A DNA stretch of 64,000 nt, from contig JACDTU010000015.1 in the NCBI GenBank assembly GCA_022376465.1, positions 62,001-126,000 on the forward strand, given 5' to 3'. Shown here piece by piece: positions 45,711-64,000 of the stretch; position 1 is the stretch's first letter; every line of letters begins with the position of its first letter. A model generated the notes under the pieces. The model was not told the origin of the DNA and searched no databases. It saw nothing but the letters and a program-made list of their open reading frames with translations. The stretch is from Cubamyces lactineus. Its lineage: Eukaryota; Basidiomycota; Agaricomycetes; Polyporales; Polyporaceae. The position numbers and the translations under genes were made by a program.

Positions 45711-48637
45711 CGTCGAGGCTCAGCGTCGACGAGCGCGCCTGCGATGCCCTCGGCATGATTCCCTGTAAACACGCCAACGACTCAAACTCGAATCGCACTA
45801 CTCGTAGTGCCTACGGGTCATCCTCATGTGCATTCCTGCACGTCGCCGTTGCAGCCTCTTTTGCAAGGGTACTCGCAAAGTGCCGTCCGTGTACGACGCC
45901 GATTGGACGCCTCCCATGGATGCATCCCTGGTGCCACTGCTGAGCCCGCTGCAGCGCGAAATCCCCGGTGAGCACCCATCGAGATCCACGGCACGCGCTA
46001 TGGATTCTGACCTCTTATGAAATGCAGGCGAAAGGGCGCGGCATCGTCATTGGGTCGCGTCCGTCCCTCGCGCGCACTCGGCCGTCGGTTCCATACGCTG
46101 GAGAGTGCGCGGATGACCCTGGTCATGTATTGCATATTCAGGACGGCGACTGCACAAATCTCGAAACGCGCGACGGGAGCGGACTGTGCACGGTGCACCC
46201 TTGCCGACCCTTGGACATTGAACAGCACGGCTGATATGTGTGTACTTTTTCCATCCGGGCTGTCGCCGTCCCTGCTCGTGACTGACGCGTCCTCGCAGCC
46301 CGTGTCGCCGTCGGAATTCGCAAAGACACCTGAAGCGTCTGTGAGCGCGCCGACGCTGACGCTGACAGACAGGACTGAACTCCAGCCCTGGAGCGACGAA
46401 CCTGCCCCTGCATCGGTTCCCGTACATGGCAGACGTCGGAGCGGCGGCGTCGCGTGTTCAAACGTCATCGCGCTGGCAGCGTTCGACGGTGGATGCCTGA
46501 CGGCGTCCCTGGCCTGGCGTGGTGTATGTACGCTCGCGTGAATGGTACTATTTTGATCTCGAGCAATAACGCCCGCGTTTCTTCCTCGATGGCGGTTTGC
46601 GTGCGGACGGTGTTGATGCACTGGACGTGAACCTCGTCCCTGCATCTGGGCGCGAAGCTAGTGCTGAACGGTAGGGTGTGCGTGCATACTATTGGACGTT
46701 CTGTGGTGATCGGGCTACCGGCACGTCGCTGCTGCTGCCACCTATCCGGATCCTCCGTGCACGTCCAGACCATGTAGATTGCCCGCGTGCGACCCTGTTC
46801 TCATTCTGCTCATCTTTTCTCATCAGACCATGCGCCCGGAAACGCGCGACGGAGACGGACTGTGGACGAGCATCCAACGGATTGGTACACACCGAGATCA
46901 CAGAGTAAATTGCAAACACTGACGTTGCGCCAGTAGGTCAGGGACGACGCCCGCTCGCCAGCGACCTCGCGTGGATATCGCCCCCGCTGCGCAACGTCAC
47001 CGCCGCCAAGACGGACGTTGTTGAGTGTCTACGCAGCGCCCTGCACGGTGGAGACCGCGCGCGCGTTGGTCTGCGAGCATGCAATGAGCACCCTTGAAGC
47101 CGTCTCGACGTTGTAGAACGTGCACCATGCTCGGTCACAGACGATGCTCTCGGGCGCGAACGTGGTCGGACAACATCGAAAGAATACAGAACGTCTCGAT
47201 ACGCGATGCAGGAACGCCGGGAGCAACGGACGCGGGCTGCGGGATGTCTCCCGGAGTCTGCACCAGCAGTTACGAACGGACGGACGGCCCCCATTCATGT
47301 ACGTCAGCGTTGAAACTCGCACATACAACGTGATCGCTAACAATTCAAACGGTTCAGATGTCTCAGCCTACTCTCGGAACACAAGATTTCCGTGCACTTG
47401 CGCGTCCTGTGCTCTGGCAGCTGGACGCATTCTCGTAGTATTCGGACGTTGCGAGCGATGCGCGCGCCGGTACGCAGGGGCAGCGCAAGTGTTGTACCAC
47501 CGCGTCCGATGTGCAGCGCGTCTCACACAGGCGCGTGCGGGGTGCGCGAGAACGGCTTGTGCCATCCGCAGGCACCGACGAAGGGCGAGCGTCGCACGAA
47601 AGGCGTCTCTACGGGATACGATCGTCCTGCGAGGCGCAAGTGTGAATGGTGCATTCGGGCGCGCACCTCGCGTCCGACGTCGAGCCTCGCAGCTCATTGC
47701 ACTCGAGTCATGTACATGTTTGAGCAAAAGGATTCTAATGTGTGTACATAGTCGCTTTGCAGTATAGGATGCCCGCCCAAGTTTCGAACGATTGCGGTCA
47801 AGCTGCACCACATGAAGAACCACGCAAGGCCTGCCGGCACGCGTTGAGAGCTCCCAATGTCTATTGGTGGCTGTGAACTCCGTTTGTAACCAAGTGAGTC
47901 AGCCAGTCCCATACGTCTGTAGCTTCTCCGTCCCGGGTTTCATGTCCCGCATCTGACAGCCAAGTGTTCGCGTCCCAGGTCCGCAGTGTGCAAATATGAT
48001 GGACAGCAATATTGCCAGTCCCCTCCTCCTTCTCATGACCCTGGCAAAGGTACGTGTTGAGCCCTTTGTCACGCTGATACTACCGCGCTTTGCTAACTTG
48101 CGTTTGCAATGGCCCTGGCATGATACATGCAAATAATCCAGATGTAGCGTGAACGGCAGCCATGGGCGCATTTTTGCAGGTGCGAGAAAGCGATACAAAC
48201 ACCGGCACAATGCTAACGTTACTCAGGAACGGTATGGAACGGAACACGCCAGAGTAAGCACGGAGGACAGCCTGCGCCAATAGATGGACACAGGAGTGGC
48301 CGTCGAGTGACCGGGTTCGGTTGGGGCCCTGGAAACAGCAGGACAACGGACTGAAAACTTGTGACACTGCTGTCAGCTTTGCTTACACACGTGAGATCCC
48401 ATGAGGGGGACGGTATTACATGGGCAAGTAGCTCCACTCACAGTCTACTTGCTCTGTGCAGCGGGCATCCCTGCGCAAGACCTTGTGTGGGTGTCAGATG
48501 GACAGGTCTTGCAATTTCACACACCACACAATAAGTTTGTTGTGTTTGCAAAGTGTGCAAGGGTGCACAAGTGTGCGTGAGGGCATGGTCAATTGGGAAT
48601 TCATGTGTACATAGCCAGTAAGCTCAAAGAGGGTAGC

Positions 48638-48643
48638 TATAAA
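48638..48643 (+). promoter_or_regulatory. TATA box of the spacer gene
   Basis: TATAAA lies 87 bases before the ATG at 48730, followed by a C/T-rich leader. The spacing fits a basal promoter with a short 5' leader. Confidence 0.5.
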
Positions 48644-48729
48644 GACTGCAGTCCAAACACCCTCATGTCTCCCAGCTTGAAAGCAACCTCCTCATCTGAC
48701 TAATACTCTTTTGTTCTGAAGCCCCCATC

Positions 48730-49458
48730 ATGCCACGTGCTAGCCGTCTTCGTGATGCACTTGGTGAAGGTTACGCTACCCGTGGTGGACGTGAACGAGG
48801 CACACTGCGGGCAGTCCTCACAGATGAGCTAGGTGAGTGAGGTGGCTGTGCTCTGGGCGCATAAATGGATTCTCACACTCAGTGGACAGTGGAGTTCACC
48901 AGAGATCCTTGTGCGACCATGCGGTGGACAGTGGACCGCTTCTACAAGCACATCTTCCTCCGCTACTCTGCAAAACTCGTTGGATGGCCACCCCACATCT
49001 GGTTTGAGAATCTCAGCAAGGTCTCTATGCCAACTTCAACTGTGAACTTCCTTCTCCAGTGCTGGGAGAAGGGGGTCATGCGCTGGGAGACTCCGACATC
49101 TGATGAGATGGCAGCGGCAGCAGCAGACTGGCGGAAGGCTTCTCCGAGCCCACTGTTCTCAGAGCAGGCTGTCAGGTATGGTCGGAATGACATTGGGAAG
49201 CACTGCAAGCGGCCAATGGTGGACTGTGTCAGGTTCCCACCCTGCTATGCCCGGGATGGCCCGAAGAGTAGGTAATGGATTGATTCCGGAGATGAGCTTG
49301 AGAACAGGGATGACAGGCGTGGGATGGGCTGTGGAATGGGTGCGCAGGGAGGTTCCGACTCAGCCCCGCACACAGACAGTGATGAGACTGAGGATGCCGA
49401 TGCTGCATGGGGTGTGTACGAGCAACCGGAGGACCCTATTGATGACTTTTCTGATTAG
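48730..49458 (+). CDS. Small gene of unknown function in array spacer, internal TAA
   Basis: Exon 1 48730-48832 (MPRASRLRDALGEGYATRGG..) joins exon 2 at 48890 through a 57-bp GTGAGT..ACAG intron. The frame then encodes RWTVDRFYKHIFLRYSAKLV, GWPPHIWFENLSKVS, LLQCWEKGVMRWETPT and GRNDIGKHCKRP, and reaches TAA at 49273-49275 after DGPKSR. The same frame continues open for 60 codons to TAG at 49456-49458 with an acidic, clearly protein-like end (DSDETEDADAAWGV, DPIDDFSD). Either the protein is truncated by a nonsense change, or translation stops there naturally. The sequence recalls short multi-copy polypore proteins with GWP and DIG motifs, from memory only; no function can be given. Identical copy at 60379. 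Confidence 0.65.
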
Positions 49459-50212
49459 TAGCTTGTTATCGAGCCAGACTCTGAGTCCTTTGTCCGCCGT
49501 TGTGCAGTGTTCGGGTTGTCCCACAGCCATTGATCCATACCTGAAATGGGCGCTAATTGCAGTGCTCAAAACTGTGCCAGAGTCTGGCCCACTGCTTGAG
49601 CATGCCGCTCATGCTCTTGCTGGTAGGGACAGAATAAAGGTCTGTTTTCATTGCACACATGTCAACCACTTTTGCTACTGGCCAATCAGCCATTAATATG
49701 GGAGACGGAGCATGTACACCCCGGTACACCCATTGCAAATCAGAGATACAGTAATGCTGCGGGAGCGTGCAAGGCGACCAAAGGTTTCCCGCTGCGGGCT
49801 CAAGCGAGCGTAGGTCAAGGGCACTAGGGACGTCAACACACAAGATTGCGTACCAGTGCCAGTGCATCGGAAATGCGCACTGCCCTCGCGAGAGGTGCTG
49901 TCGGGCTGTTGTGGCCGATTTCGTCGAGACCGTCGTTGTGGTCGAGGAACAAGAGTGAGTGCACAGCTTTGAGTCCGAGGCGAGATTGAGAGATTGAGTG
50001 GGGTGCGGGCGCTTTCACCTGGACATCCCTGCGTGCAGCACACAAGTGCTCATCCTCATCCTCGACCACCTTTGAGCTGCTCATGGGGACCGTTAGAGTC
50101 GCAAGCAGTGAATAGCATTAACCTGTCTACTACAGCAGAGTCCTAGCTACTGTGAAAGACGCACCTTTGCCGCACTCACCTGGCTCACTCGCCCACAGTG
50201 CAGTCCACCTCC

Positions 50213-50335
50213 CACTGGAGCCACACCCCGCTGCCAGTGCGATCCACACCCTACAACGCACGACCAGTGCATTATACCTCCTACAATCCACAACCAGTGT
50301 GATTTTCACCATACAATCCACACAGAGTCCGTGGA
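50213..50335. repeat. Short tandem repeats, about 30 bp
   Basis: Three to four imperfect copies of a unit containing CTACAA(C/T)(G/C)CAC and CCAGTG, e.g. CCTACAACGCACGACCAGTG then CCTACAATCCACAACCAGTG. Lies just beyond the eIF4G remnant of the chimera. Repeated at 61862-61984. Confidence 0.5.
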
Positions 50336-50615
50336 TCCATCTGGGAGATCATCGCGCTCCCTCTCGTAACGCGCACTATCGTGCCGCATTCGCCCTGCAT
50401 GCACGTACTCACCTTTCCGCCCGCATCTTCCGCTGCGCTGACTTGCCGTGATCCCCGTCCCGATGTGCACGCCACGAGCATCTCCGCTGCCTGCATGAGT
50501 CGCACCCAACGCCGCAGCGCCCGTCTCGACCTGCACACGCCGTCAGTCAACCCATATCCACACCACCTACGTACCTCCGCACGCGCCGCCAGCCGCAGCA
50601 CCCACCCCCCTTCCA

Positions 50616-54013
<3,398 letters not shown>

Positions 54014-54284
54014 GCGAGTTCCCAGTTGAGCGTCCAGACGTGTCAAGTTGTCAATAGACGGTCCGCAGCAGCGCGTTCCGCGTCGACCGTGCAACTAGAT
54101 GTAGTGTACAGAAATAACGACGATGTTGAGACCCAGGTGTTCAGAGAGCCATAGAAGCAGTAGGCGTGAACTTGAAGGAGGTGATGGTGGTGAACCAGGA
54201 ACACGCATATGTTGTAGCATGCCGCTGTACACATCACTTTCATCGCCACTCGACGAGTACGCCGTGCAGAGGCTGCAAAAAGGC

Positions 54285-54365
54285 TGGCCAACGCCGGGAT
54301 CGAACGGACGACATCACCTTGCGCAGTTGCAGCACACCCCGCACTGACATCACACGCTCTAGCAG
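54285..54365 (-). pseudogene. tRNA-Ile-derived remnant, unit 2
   Basis: Same sequence as 42636-42716. Confidence 0.6.
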
Positions 54366-57300
54366 ATGCTCTTTCGCCTTCGCCCGCGTCCAGGACGTCT
54401 TTCTGCGTGCTCATGGGCTCTGGCTGCATCGTCCTCATACCTCTTTTGGACGCGTCCTCGATCCCGCCCCCGCTCGATTTCACGTCGGACGCGCTTTTTG
54501 GCCTGCGTTCGCGCGCAACTCGACCTCCGAGTCGACTTCTGCCTTTCTCTCTGCACTCGCCGCTCGCTGCGCTCTCCCGCTTTGTGCACTCCTCCCTCGG
54601 GCACTGTCTGCCTCGTTCTCTCTGCAGACGCGCAACGCAGCGACCATGAATCTACGAAAACGTAAGGATCACCCGCCTGGAGAGCCTGGGCAGCATCTAA
54701 GATCGTGTGCGAACGGTGCCCAGACGGCACGAAAGCTCGTTACGACGCCGTGAACCGACCGCTCACTAACTGGTACTTACAATTCCTCACCAAAGCAATG
54801 GCAGGTACAAACTCTGCCTTCCGACGTCGCAGGTGTCGACGCTCCGAGAGACGAGCGGCGGGTATACAGCGTCCTCGAAAGTCGAGACACTGGTCCTGCG
54901 TGCCCACCGACGCCGAGCTGCGTGCAGCATCCGGGCTTTCAATGCGAACGATTCAGCTCGGCCTGACGTTGGCTCACCAACTGGTAGCTACAAAACCTCG
55001 CTGAATCAATGGCGGTTACAAACCCTGCCGTCCGACGTCGCAGATCTCGTCGCTCCGGGAGCCGAGTGGTGGGTGAACAGTGTCCTCAACAGTCGAGACA
55101 CACTAGTCGTGCGTGCCCGCCCACGCCGGGTTGCGTGCAGCGTCCGGAATGCACACCCGTAGGTCAGTCTCAACGTAAACGATGCCGAACGCTCATTAAC
55201 TGGTTGCAAGTTCACAAGAGCGTACAATCTACGAGAACATACGGAATCAATGGCTGGCTACAAAGCCTGCCGCTCAGCTACCATACGGGCGACCCCACGC
55301 TCCCGCCGGGAGGGAGCGGGCGAACACCGTCCTCGAGGCGCACACAAAACGCCAAGTAGCATCAGGAATGCTCGTTCGTTTGTCAGTCTAAACGTGAACG
55401 ATGCCGAACACTGATTGACCTGTTGCCATTTCACAGGGGCCTATGATCAGCGCAGACATACGGATACACGGCTGACTACATACGTTCGGCTACCATACCG
55501 GTGACGGGCGAACGTCTCCTCGAGCGTACTGCCCGGGGCGCGCATAAGACGCCAAGTAGCATCCGGAATGCTCACACACGCTCGTCAGTCCGGACGCCAA
55601 GAATTCCGAATATTCAACAGCTGGTTTCAAGTTCACAGCCGCGCACGATCTACGAAACCACGAACGCGGTAACGCTTCCCGGTGCCCCACCCTACCGGCC
55701 CTCCATATCTCGGACACCCCTACTAGCCCCGCTAACGCCATCCCAAGGCACGAAACTCGCGGGACTTGGCGCCTTCGATGTACTTCTCGGCACACGTCCC
55801 CTCGTACACGAACCACCGAGGCGCATCCACAACACCTACGCACCAGTGAGTTCAAAAGCATGTAAATCATAACCTGGATACTCGCCCTCCCTTCGCGACT
55901 TCGCATCCTCGCGCCGTAGCTCACTCTTACCTACCGAGCCGTCGAGACACGCCGTGCCCACGACAACCATGTCAACGAGCACGTCGACCACGGACGCCTC
56001 TCACAGACACCATCCACGGCGATGAGCGTAGCGTCAACATCGGCGAGCACGGCGTGGGCGTCGCACCGTACGGGCTAGGGCGACAAAAGACTAGGTGAGT
56101 GGGAGTGGAGGGATCATGCCTCAATCGTCCTCTCAGCCCGGCCTTTTTATACTGATCGTCCCTCGTCAGGTCTGCCCACACAGGCGTCGCAGCCCATAGG
56201 AGCACGGATCCACGTCCGCTCTACGGCTCTTCCTCCCCGCCGTAGTCATCTCCGTTGTCGGCCCTGCCTGATGCGGGTACGAAATTGCAAGGCGCCTCTC
56301 GATGCCCCCTCCCGATCCACGTCCGCCCGTCCGTCGGTTCGTCCCTGCTCGACTCACGTCATTGCGCGCAGCTCACTCGCAGTGCCGTTTTCAGCAATTC
56401 CCAGCTTTTGCATGCGCGACAGCACTCCCGGTTGTAATGCGAACGGGTCGCTATGGCTCGTTTGCATGGGGGCGCTGTGGGGCAAAGAGGAAGACCTCAA
56501 TACCAGACCCATTCGCGAGTGCGGCTTGTTCTGCCCCGTGCCGTGGGTCTACGCCAGGCATCGGCGCGTCTGGCGTGGGTGCGCAACACCGACGTCGGCG
56601 TCGACGTCGACGCCAACGTTCGCGGGCGCGCGAGCGGCGCGTCGGTACCGCGGTTCGCGCGTAGCTCGTCTCTCGAATCGCATGACAGGCCAAAGGCAGA
56701 CGGTCCCGGCTGGCAACACTGTCCCCTCAGATGAGCTGGGCGCATTCGTTCAGGATCGCCAGCTCGAATGGTACATCCACGACGTCTCCCAGGGCCCATC
56801 GTTGCCGTGCAGAAGCACGATGCGTGTGACGATGCGTGTAAGAACAGCTCGCGTCCGCGCTGGGATACTCCGCGCGCAACGTAGACTCTTTGCCGCGCAT
56901 CGTCGCGTCTCGCGCGACCACCGCGAGCCTCGCGCGGCCCTTCCAACGACATCGACCTTGCCAAGTCTCCCTTTCTTGCCCGCCTGTCCCTCCTGCGCGC
57001 ACGCGCGGTGCTCGGTGCAACGTCGACAACATGTGTGAGGCCCGACCGAAATCTGCTCACACCGGCCATGGATGGATAAGCACAGGCCTCGCGAATCGAT
57101 TCTCGATTCCACTCAATCTTGACGGCGCTGCGAGGTACGGTCTCTGGCAGCTCCCGTCTCCCCGTCTCGAGCATCCCACATGATGCGCGTCACGAAATTG
57201 CAAGGCACCTCTCGTCCGTCGCCAAACTATGTACATCCATCGACCTAACGTCATCGCGCAGCTGGCTGAGAATTGCATTTCCAGCTGTTCCTGAGCGCGC

Positions 57301-60300
57301 GGCCGTCGCGCGACCTTCTGGCTGTCGCGCGAATGGCAACTACATCATGGAGAGCGGGACGTCGAGGCTCAGCGTCGACGAGCGCGCCTGCGATGCCCTC
57401 GGCATGATTCCCTGTAAACACGCCAACGACTCAAACTCGAATCGCACTACTCGTAGTGCCTACGGGTCATCCTCATGTGCATTCCTGCACGTCGCCGTTG
57501 CAGCCTCTTTTGCAAGGGTACTCGCAAAGTGCCGTCCGTGTACGACGCCGATTGGACGCCTCCCATGGATGCATCCCTGGTGCCACTGCTGAGCCCGCTG
57601 CAGCGCGAAATCCCCGGTGAGCACCCATCGAGATCCACGGCACGCGCTATGGATTCTGACCTCTTATGAAATGCAGGCGAAAGGGCGCGGCATCGTCATT
57701 GGGTCGCGTCCGTCCCTCGCGCGCACTCGGCCGTCGGTTCCATACGCTGGAGAGTGCGCGGATGACCCTGGTCATGTATTGCATATTCAGGACGGCGACT
57801 GCACAAATCTCGAAACGCGCGACGGGAGCGGACTGTGCACGGTGCACCCTTGCCGACCCTTGGACATTGAACAGCACGGCTGATATGTGTGTACTTTTTC
57901 CATCCGGGCTGTCGCCGTCCCTGCTCGTGACTGACGCGTCCTCGCAGCCCGTGTCGCCGTCGGAATTCGCAAAGACACCTGAAGCGTCTGTGAGCGCGCC
58001 GACGCTGACGCTGACAGACAGGACTGAACTCCAGCCCTGGAGCGACGAACCTGCCCCTGCATCGGTTCCCGTACATGGCAGACGTCGGAGCGGCGGCGTC
58101 GCGTGTTCAAACGTCATCGCGCTGGCAGCGTTCGACGGTGGATGCCTGACGGCGTCCCTGGCCTGGCGTGGTGTATGTACGCTCGCGTGAATGGTACTAT
58201 TTTGATCTCGAGCAATAACGCCCGCGTTTCTTCCTCGATGGCGGTTTGCGTGCGGACGGTGTTGATGCACTGGACGTGAACCTCGTCCCTGCATCTGGGC
58301 GCGAAGCTAGTGCTGAACGGTAGGGTGTGCGTGCATACTATTGGACGTTCTGTGGTGATCGGGCTACCGGCACGTCGCTGCTGCTGCCACCTATCCGGAT
58401 CCTCCGTGCACGTCCAGACCATGTAGATTGCCCGCGTGCGACCCTGTTCTCATTCTGCTCATCTTTTCTCATCAGACCATGCGCCCGGAAACGCGCGACG
58501 GAGACGGACTGTGGACGAGCATCCAACGGATTGGTACACACCGAGATCACAGAGTAAATTGCAAACACTGACGTTGCGCCAGTAGGTCAGGGACGACGCC
58601 CGCTCGCCAGCGACCTCGCGTGGATATCGCCCCCGCTGCGCAACGTCACCGCCGCCAAGACGGACGTTGTTGAGTGTCTACGCAGCGCCCTGCACGGTGG
58701 AGACCGCGCGCGCGTTGGTCTGCGAGCATGCAATGAGCACCCTTGAAGCCGTCTCGACGTTGTAGAACGTGCACCATGCTCGGTCACAGACGATGCTCTC
58801 GGGCGCGAACGTGGTCGGACAACATCGAAAGAATACAGAACGTCTCGATACGCGATGCAGGAACGCCGGGAGCAACGGACGCGGGCTGCGGGATGTCTCC
58901 CGGAGTCTGCACCAGCAGTTACGAACGGACGGACGGCCCCCATTCATGTACGTCAGCGTTGAAACTCGCACATACAACGTGATCGCTAACAATTCAAACG
59001 GTTCAGATGTCTCAGCCTACTCTCGGAACACAAGATTTCCGTGCACTTGCGCGTCCTGTGCTCTGGCAGCTGGACGCATTCTCGTAGTATTCGGACGTTG
59101 CGAGCGATGCGCGCGCCGGTACGCAGGGGCAGCGCAAGTGTTGTACCACCGCGTCCGATGTGCAGCGCGTCTCACACAGGCGCGTGCGGGGTGCGCGAGA
59201 ACGGCTTGTGCCATCCGCAGGCACCGACGAAGGGCGAGCGTCGCACGAAAGGCGTCTCTACGGGATACGATCGTCCTGCGAGGCGCAAGTGTGAATGGTG
59301 CATTCGGGCGCGCACCTCGCGTCCGACGTCGAGCCTCGCAGCTCATTGCACTCGAGTCATGTACATGTTTGAGCAAAAGGATTCTAATGTGTGTACATAG
59401 TCGCTTTGCAGTATAGGATGCCCGCCCAAGTTTCGAACGATTGCGGTCAAGCTGCACCACATGAAGAACCACGCAAGGCCTGCCGGCACGCGTTGAGAGC
59501 TCCCAATGTCTATTGGTGGCTGTGAACTCCGTTTGTAACCAAGTGAGTCAGCCAGTCCCATACGTCTGTAGCTTCTCCGTCCCGGGTTTCATGTCCCGCA
59601 TCTGACAGCCAAGTGTTCGCGTCCCAGGTCCGCAGTGTGCAAATATGATGGACAGCAATATTGCCAGTCCCCTCCTCCTTCTCATGACCCTGGCAAAGGT
59701 ACGTGTTGAGCCCTTTGTCACGCTGATACTACCGCGCTTTGCTAACTTGCGTTTGCAATGGCCCTGGCATGATACATGCAAATAATCCAGATGTAGCGTG
59801 AACGGCAGCCATGGGCGCATTTTTGCAGGTGCGAGAAAGCGATACAAACACCGGCACAATGCTAACGTTACTCAGGAACGGTATGGAACGGAACACGCCA
59901 GAGTAAGCACGGAGGACAGCCTGCGCCAATAGATGGACACAGGAGTGGCCGTCGAGTGACCGGGTTCGGTTGGGGCCCTGGAAACAGCAGGACAACGGAC
60001 TGAAAACTTGTGACACTGCTGTCAGCTTTGCTTACACACGTGAGATCCCATGAGGGGGACGGTATTACATGGGCAAGTAGCTCCACTCACAGTCTACTTG
60101 CTCTGTGCAGCGGGCATCCCTGCGCAAGACCTTGTGTGGGTGTCAGATGGACAGGTCTTGCAATTTCACACACCACACAATAAGTTTGTTGTGTTTGCAA
60201 AGTGTGCAAGGGTGCACAAGTGTGCGTGAGGGCATGGTCAATTGGGAATTCATGTGTACATAGCCAGTAAGCTCAAAGAGGGTAGCTATAAAGACTGCAG

Positions 60301-60378
60301 TCCAAACACCCTCATGTCTCCCAGCTTGAAAGCAACCTCCTCATCTGACTAATACTCTTTTGTTCTGAAGCCCCCATC
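54366..60378. other. Array spacer, unit 2, no recognised gene
   Basis: Same content as 42717-48729, including the 220-bp repeats (54739-55659) and the 0.9-kb repeat pair (56275-57359). Confidence 0.6.
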
Positions 60379-61107
60379 ATGCCACGTGCTAGCCGTCTTC
60401 GTGATGCACTTGGTGAAGGTTACGCTACCCGTGGTGGACGTGAACGAGGCACACTGCGGGCAGTCCTCACAGATGAGCTAGGTGAGTGAGGTGGCTGTGC
60501 TCTGGGCGCATAAATGGATTCTCACACTCAGTGGACAGTGGAGTTCACCAGAGATCCTTGTGCGACCATGCGGTGGACAGTGGACCGCTTCTACAAGCAC
60601 ATCTTCCTCCGCTACTCTGCAAAACTCGTTGGATGGCCACCCCACATCTGGTTTGAGAATCTCAGCAAGGTCTCTATGCCAACTTCAACTGTGAACTTCC
60701 TTCTCCAGTGCTGGGAGAAGGGGGTCATGCGCTGGGAGACTCCGACATCTGATGAGATGGCAGCGGCAGCAGCAGACTGGCGGAAGGCTTCTCCGAGCCC
60801 ACTGTTCTCAGAGCAGGCTGTCAGGTATGGTCGGAATGACATTGGGAAGCACTGCAAGCGGCCAATGGTGGACTGTGTCAGGTTCCCACCCTGCTATGCC
60901 CGGGATGGCCCGAAGAGTAGGTAATGGATTGATTCCGGAGATGAGCTTGAGAACAGGGATGACAGGCGTGGGATGGGCTGTGGAATGGGTGCGCAGGGAG
61001 GTTCCGACTCAGCCCCGCACACAGACAGTGATGAGACTGAGGATGCCGATGCTGCATGGGGTGTGTACGAGCAACCGGAGGACCCTATTGATGACTTTTC
61101 TGATTAG
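60379..61107 (+). CDS. Small gene of unknown function, unit 2
   Basis: Same gene as 48730-49458, with the same intron, the same TAA (60922-60924) and the same open continuation to 61107. TATA box at 60287-60292. Finding the TAA unchanged in both copies says it predates the duplication. Confidence 0.65.
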
Positions 61108-62264
61108 TAGCTTGTTATCGAGCCAGACTCTGAGTCCTTTGTCCGCCGTTGTGCAGTGTTCGGGTTGTCCCACAGCCATTGATCCATACCTGAAATGGGC
61201 GCTAATTGCAGTGCTCAAAACTGTGCCAGAGTCTGGCCCACTGCTTGAGCATGCCGCTCATGCTCTTGCTGGTAGGGACAGAATAAAGGTCTGTTTTCAT
61301 TGCACACATGTCAACCACTTTTGCTACTGGCCAATCAGCCATTAATATGGGAGACGGAGCATGTACACCCCGGTACACCCATTGCAAATCAGAGATACAG
61401 TAATGCTGCGGGAGCGTGCAAGGCGACCAAAGGTTTCCCGCTGCGGGCTCAAGCGAGCGTAGGTCAAGGGCACTAGGGACGTCAACACACAAGATTGCGT
61501 ACCAGTGCCAGTGCATCGGAAATGCGCACTGCCCTCGCGAGAGGTGCTGTCGGGCTGTTGTGGCCGATTTCGTCGAGACCGTCGTTGTGGTCGAGGAACA
61601 AGAGTGAGTGCACAGCTTTGAGTCCGAGGCGAGATTGAGAGATTGAGTGGGGTGCGGGCGCTTTCACCTGGACATCCCTGCGTGCAGCACACAAGTGCTC
61701 ATCCTCATCCTCGACCACCTTTGAGCTGCTCATGGGGACCGTTAGAGTCGCAAGCAGTGAATAGCATTAACCTGTCTACTACAGCAGAGTCCTAGCTACT
61801 GTGAAAGACGCACCTTTGCCGCACTCACCTGGCTCACTCGCCCACAGTGCAGTCCACCTCCCACTGGAGCCACACCCCGCTGCCAGTGCGATCCACACCC
61901 TACAACGCACGACCAGTGCATTATACCTCCTACAATCCACAACCAGTGTGATTTTCACCATACAATCCACACAGAGTCCGTGGATCCATCTGGGAGATCA
62001 TCGCGCTCCCTCTCGTAACGCGCACTATCGTGCCGCATTCGCCCTGCATGCACGTACTCACCTTTCCGCCCGCATCTTCCGCTGCGCTGACTTGCCGTGA
62101 TCCCCGTCCCGATGTGCACGCCACGAGCATCTCCGCTGCCTGCATGAGTCGCACCCAACGCCGCAGCGCCCGTCTCGACCTGCACACGCCGTCAGTCAAC
62201 CCATATCCACACCACCTACGTACCTCCGCACGCGCCGCCAGCCGCAGCACCCACCCCCCTTCCA

Positions 62265-64000
<1,736 letters not shown>

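Larger units (their letters stand above)
42717..48729. other. Array spacer, no recognised gene
   Basis: Six kilobases of GC-rich sequence with many overlapping open frames on all strands, as expected from low stop frequency rather than coding. It contains diverged repeats of about 220 bp at 43090-44010 and a diverged repeat pair about 0.9 kb apart near 44630 and 45535. No protein family is recognised in any frame. Confidence 0.6.

Overview
The window looks like a stretch of an agaricomycete (Basidiomycota) nuclear genome, probably a polypore-type fungus. Genes are split by many 50-70 bp GT..AG introns. They include several members of the basidiomycete-expanded DUF6533 multi-helix membrane family, a P450 with 12 exons and an ankyrin-like protein of basidiomycete type. 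tRNA-Ile genes are nuclear in form. The genus is an inference; no species is claimed.

Region 1 (1-14.6 kb) is a retrotransposon nest. A 3' fragment of one Ty1/copia family (family 1) runs off the left edge. A complete element of a second family (family 2, 2414-7652, target duplication ACCGT) and a complete but dead family-1 element in reverse orientation (8277-14599, target duplication GTATA) follow. All carry an internal primer site matching the initiator-tRNA anticodon arm where that region is present. A truncated DUF6533 gene and a LINE scrap lie between them.

Region 2 (14.6-38.4 kb) is ordinary gene space: a DUF6533 gene (-), an ankyrin-like gene (-), a CHY zinc-finger gene (-), a lactonase/6-phosphogluconolactonase-like gene (+), a decayed DUF6533 gene (+), a weak membrane-protein gene (+), a P450 (-), two identical tRNA-Ile(AAU) genes in opposite orientation, a protein with two SFEELR repeats (+) and a catalytically dead dual-specificity-phosphatase-like protein (-).

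Region 3 (38.4-64 kb) is the most unusual part. A complete 12-exon PMR1-type Ca2+/Mn2+ ATPase gene (38457-42377, -) is followed by a head-to-tail tandem array of period 11,649 bp. Each array unit holds a non-coding-looking spacer, a small intron-bearing gene of unknown function, and a 3'-truncated second copy of the ATPase whose last retained exon runs in frame into a fragment of a translation factor eIF4G gene. The second unit is cut by the right edge. The spacer and chimera of the two units look identical by eye over about 10 kb, while the complete ATPase and the first chimera differ in two sharp patches, so at least two distinct copies are real. Array copy number, and whether the third copy is an assembly duplicate, cannot be settled from the sequence.
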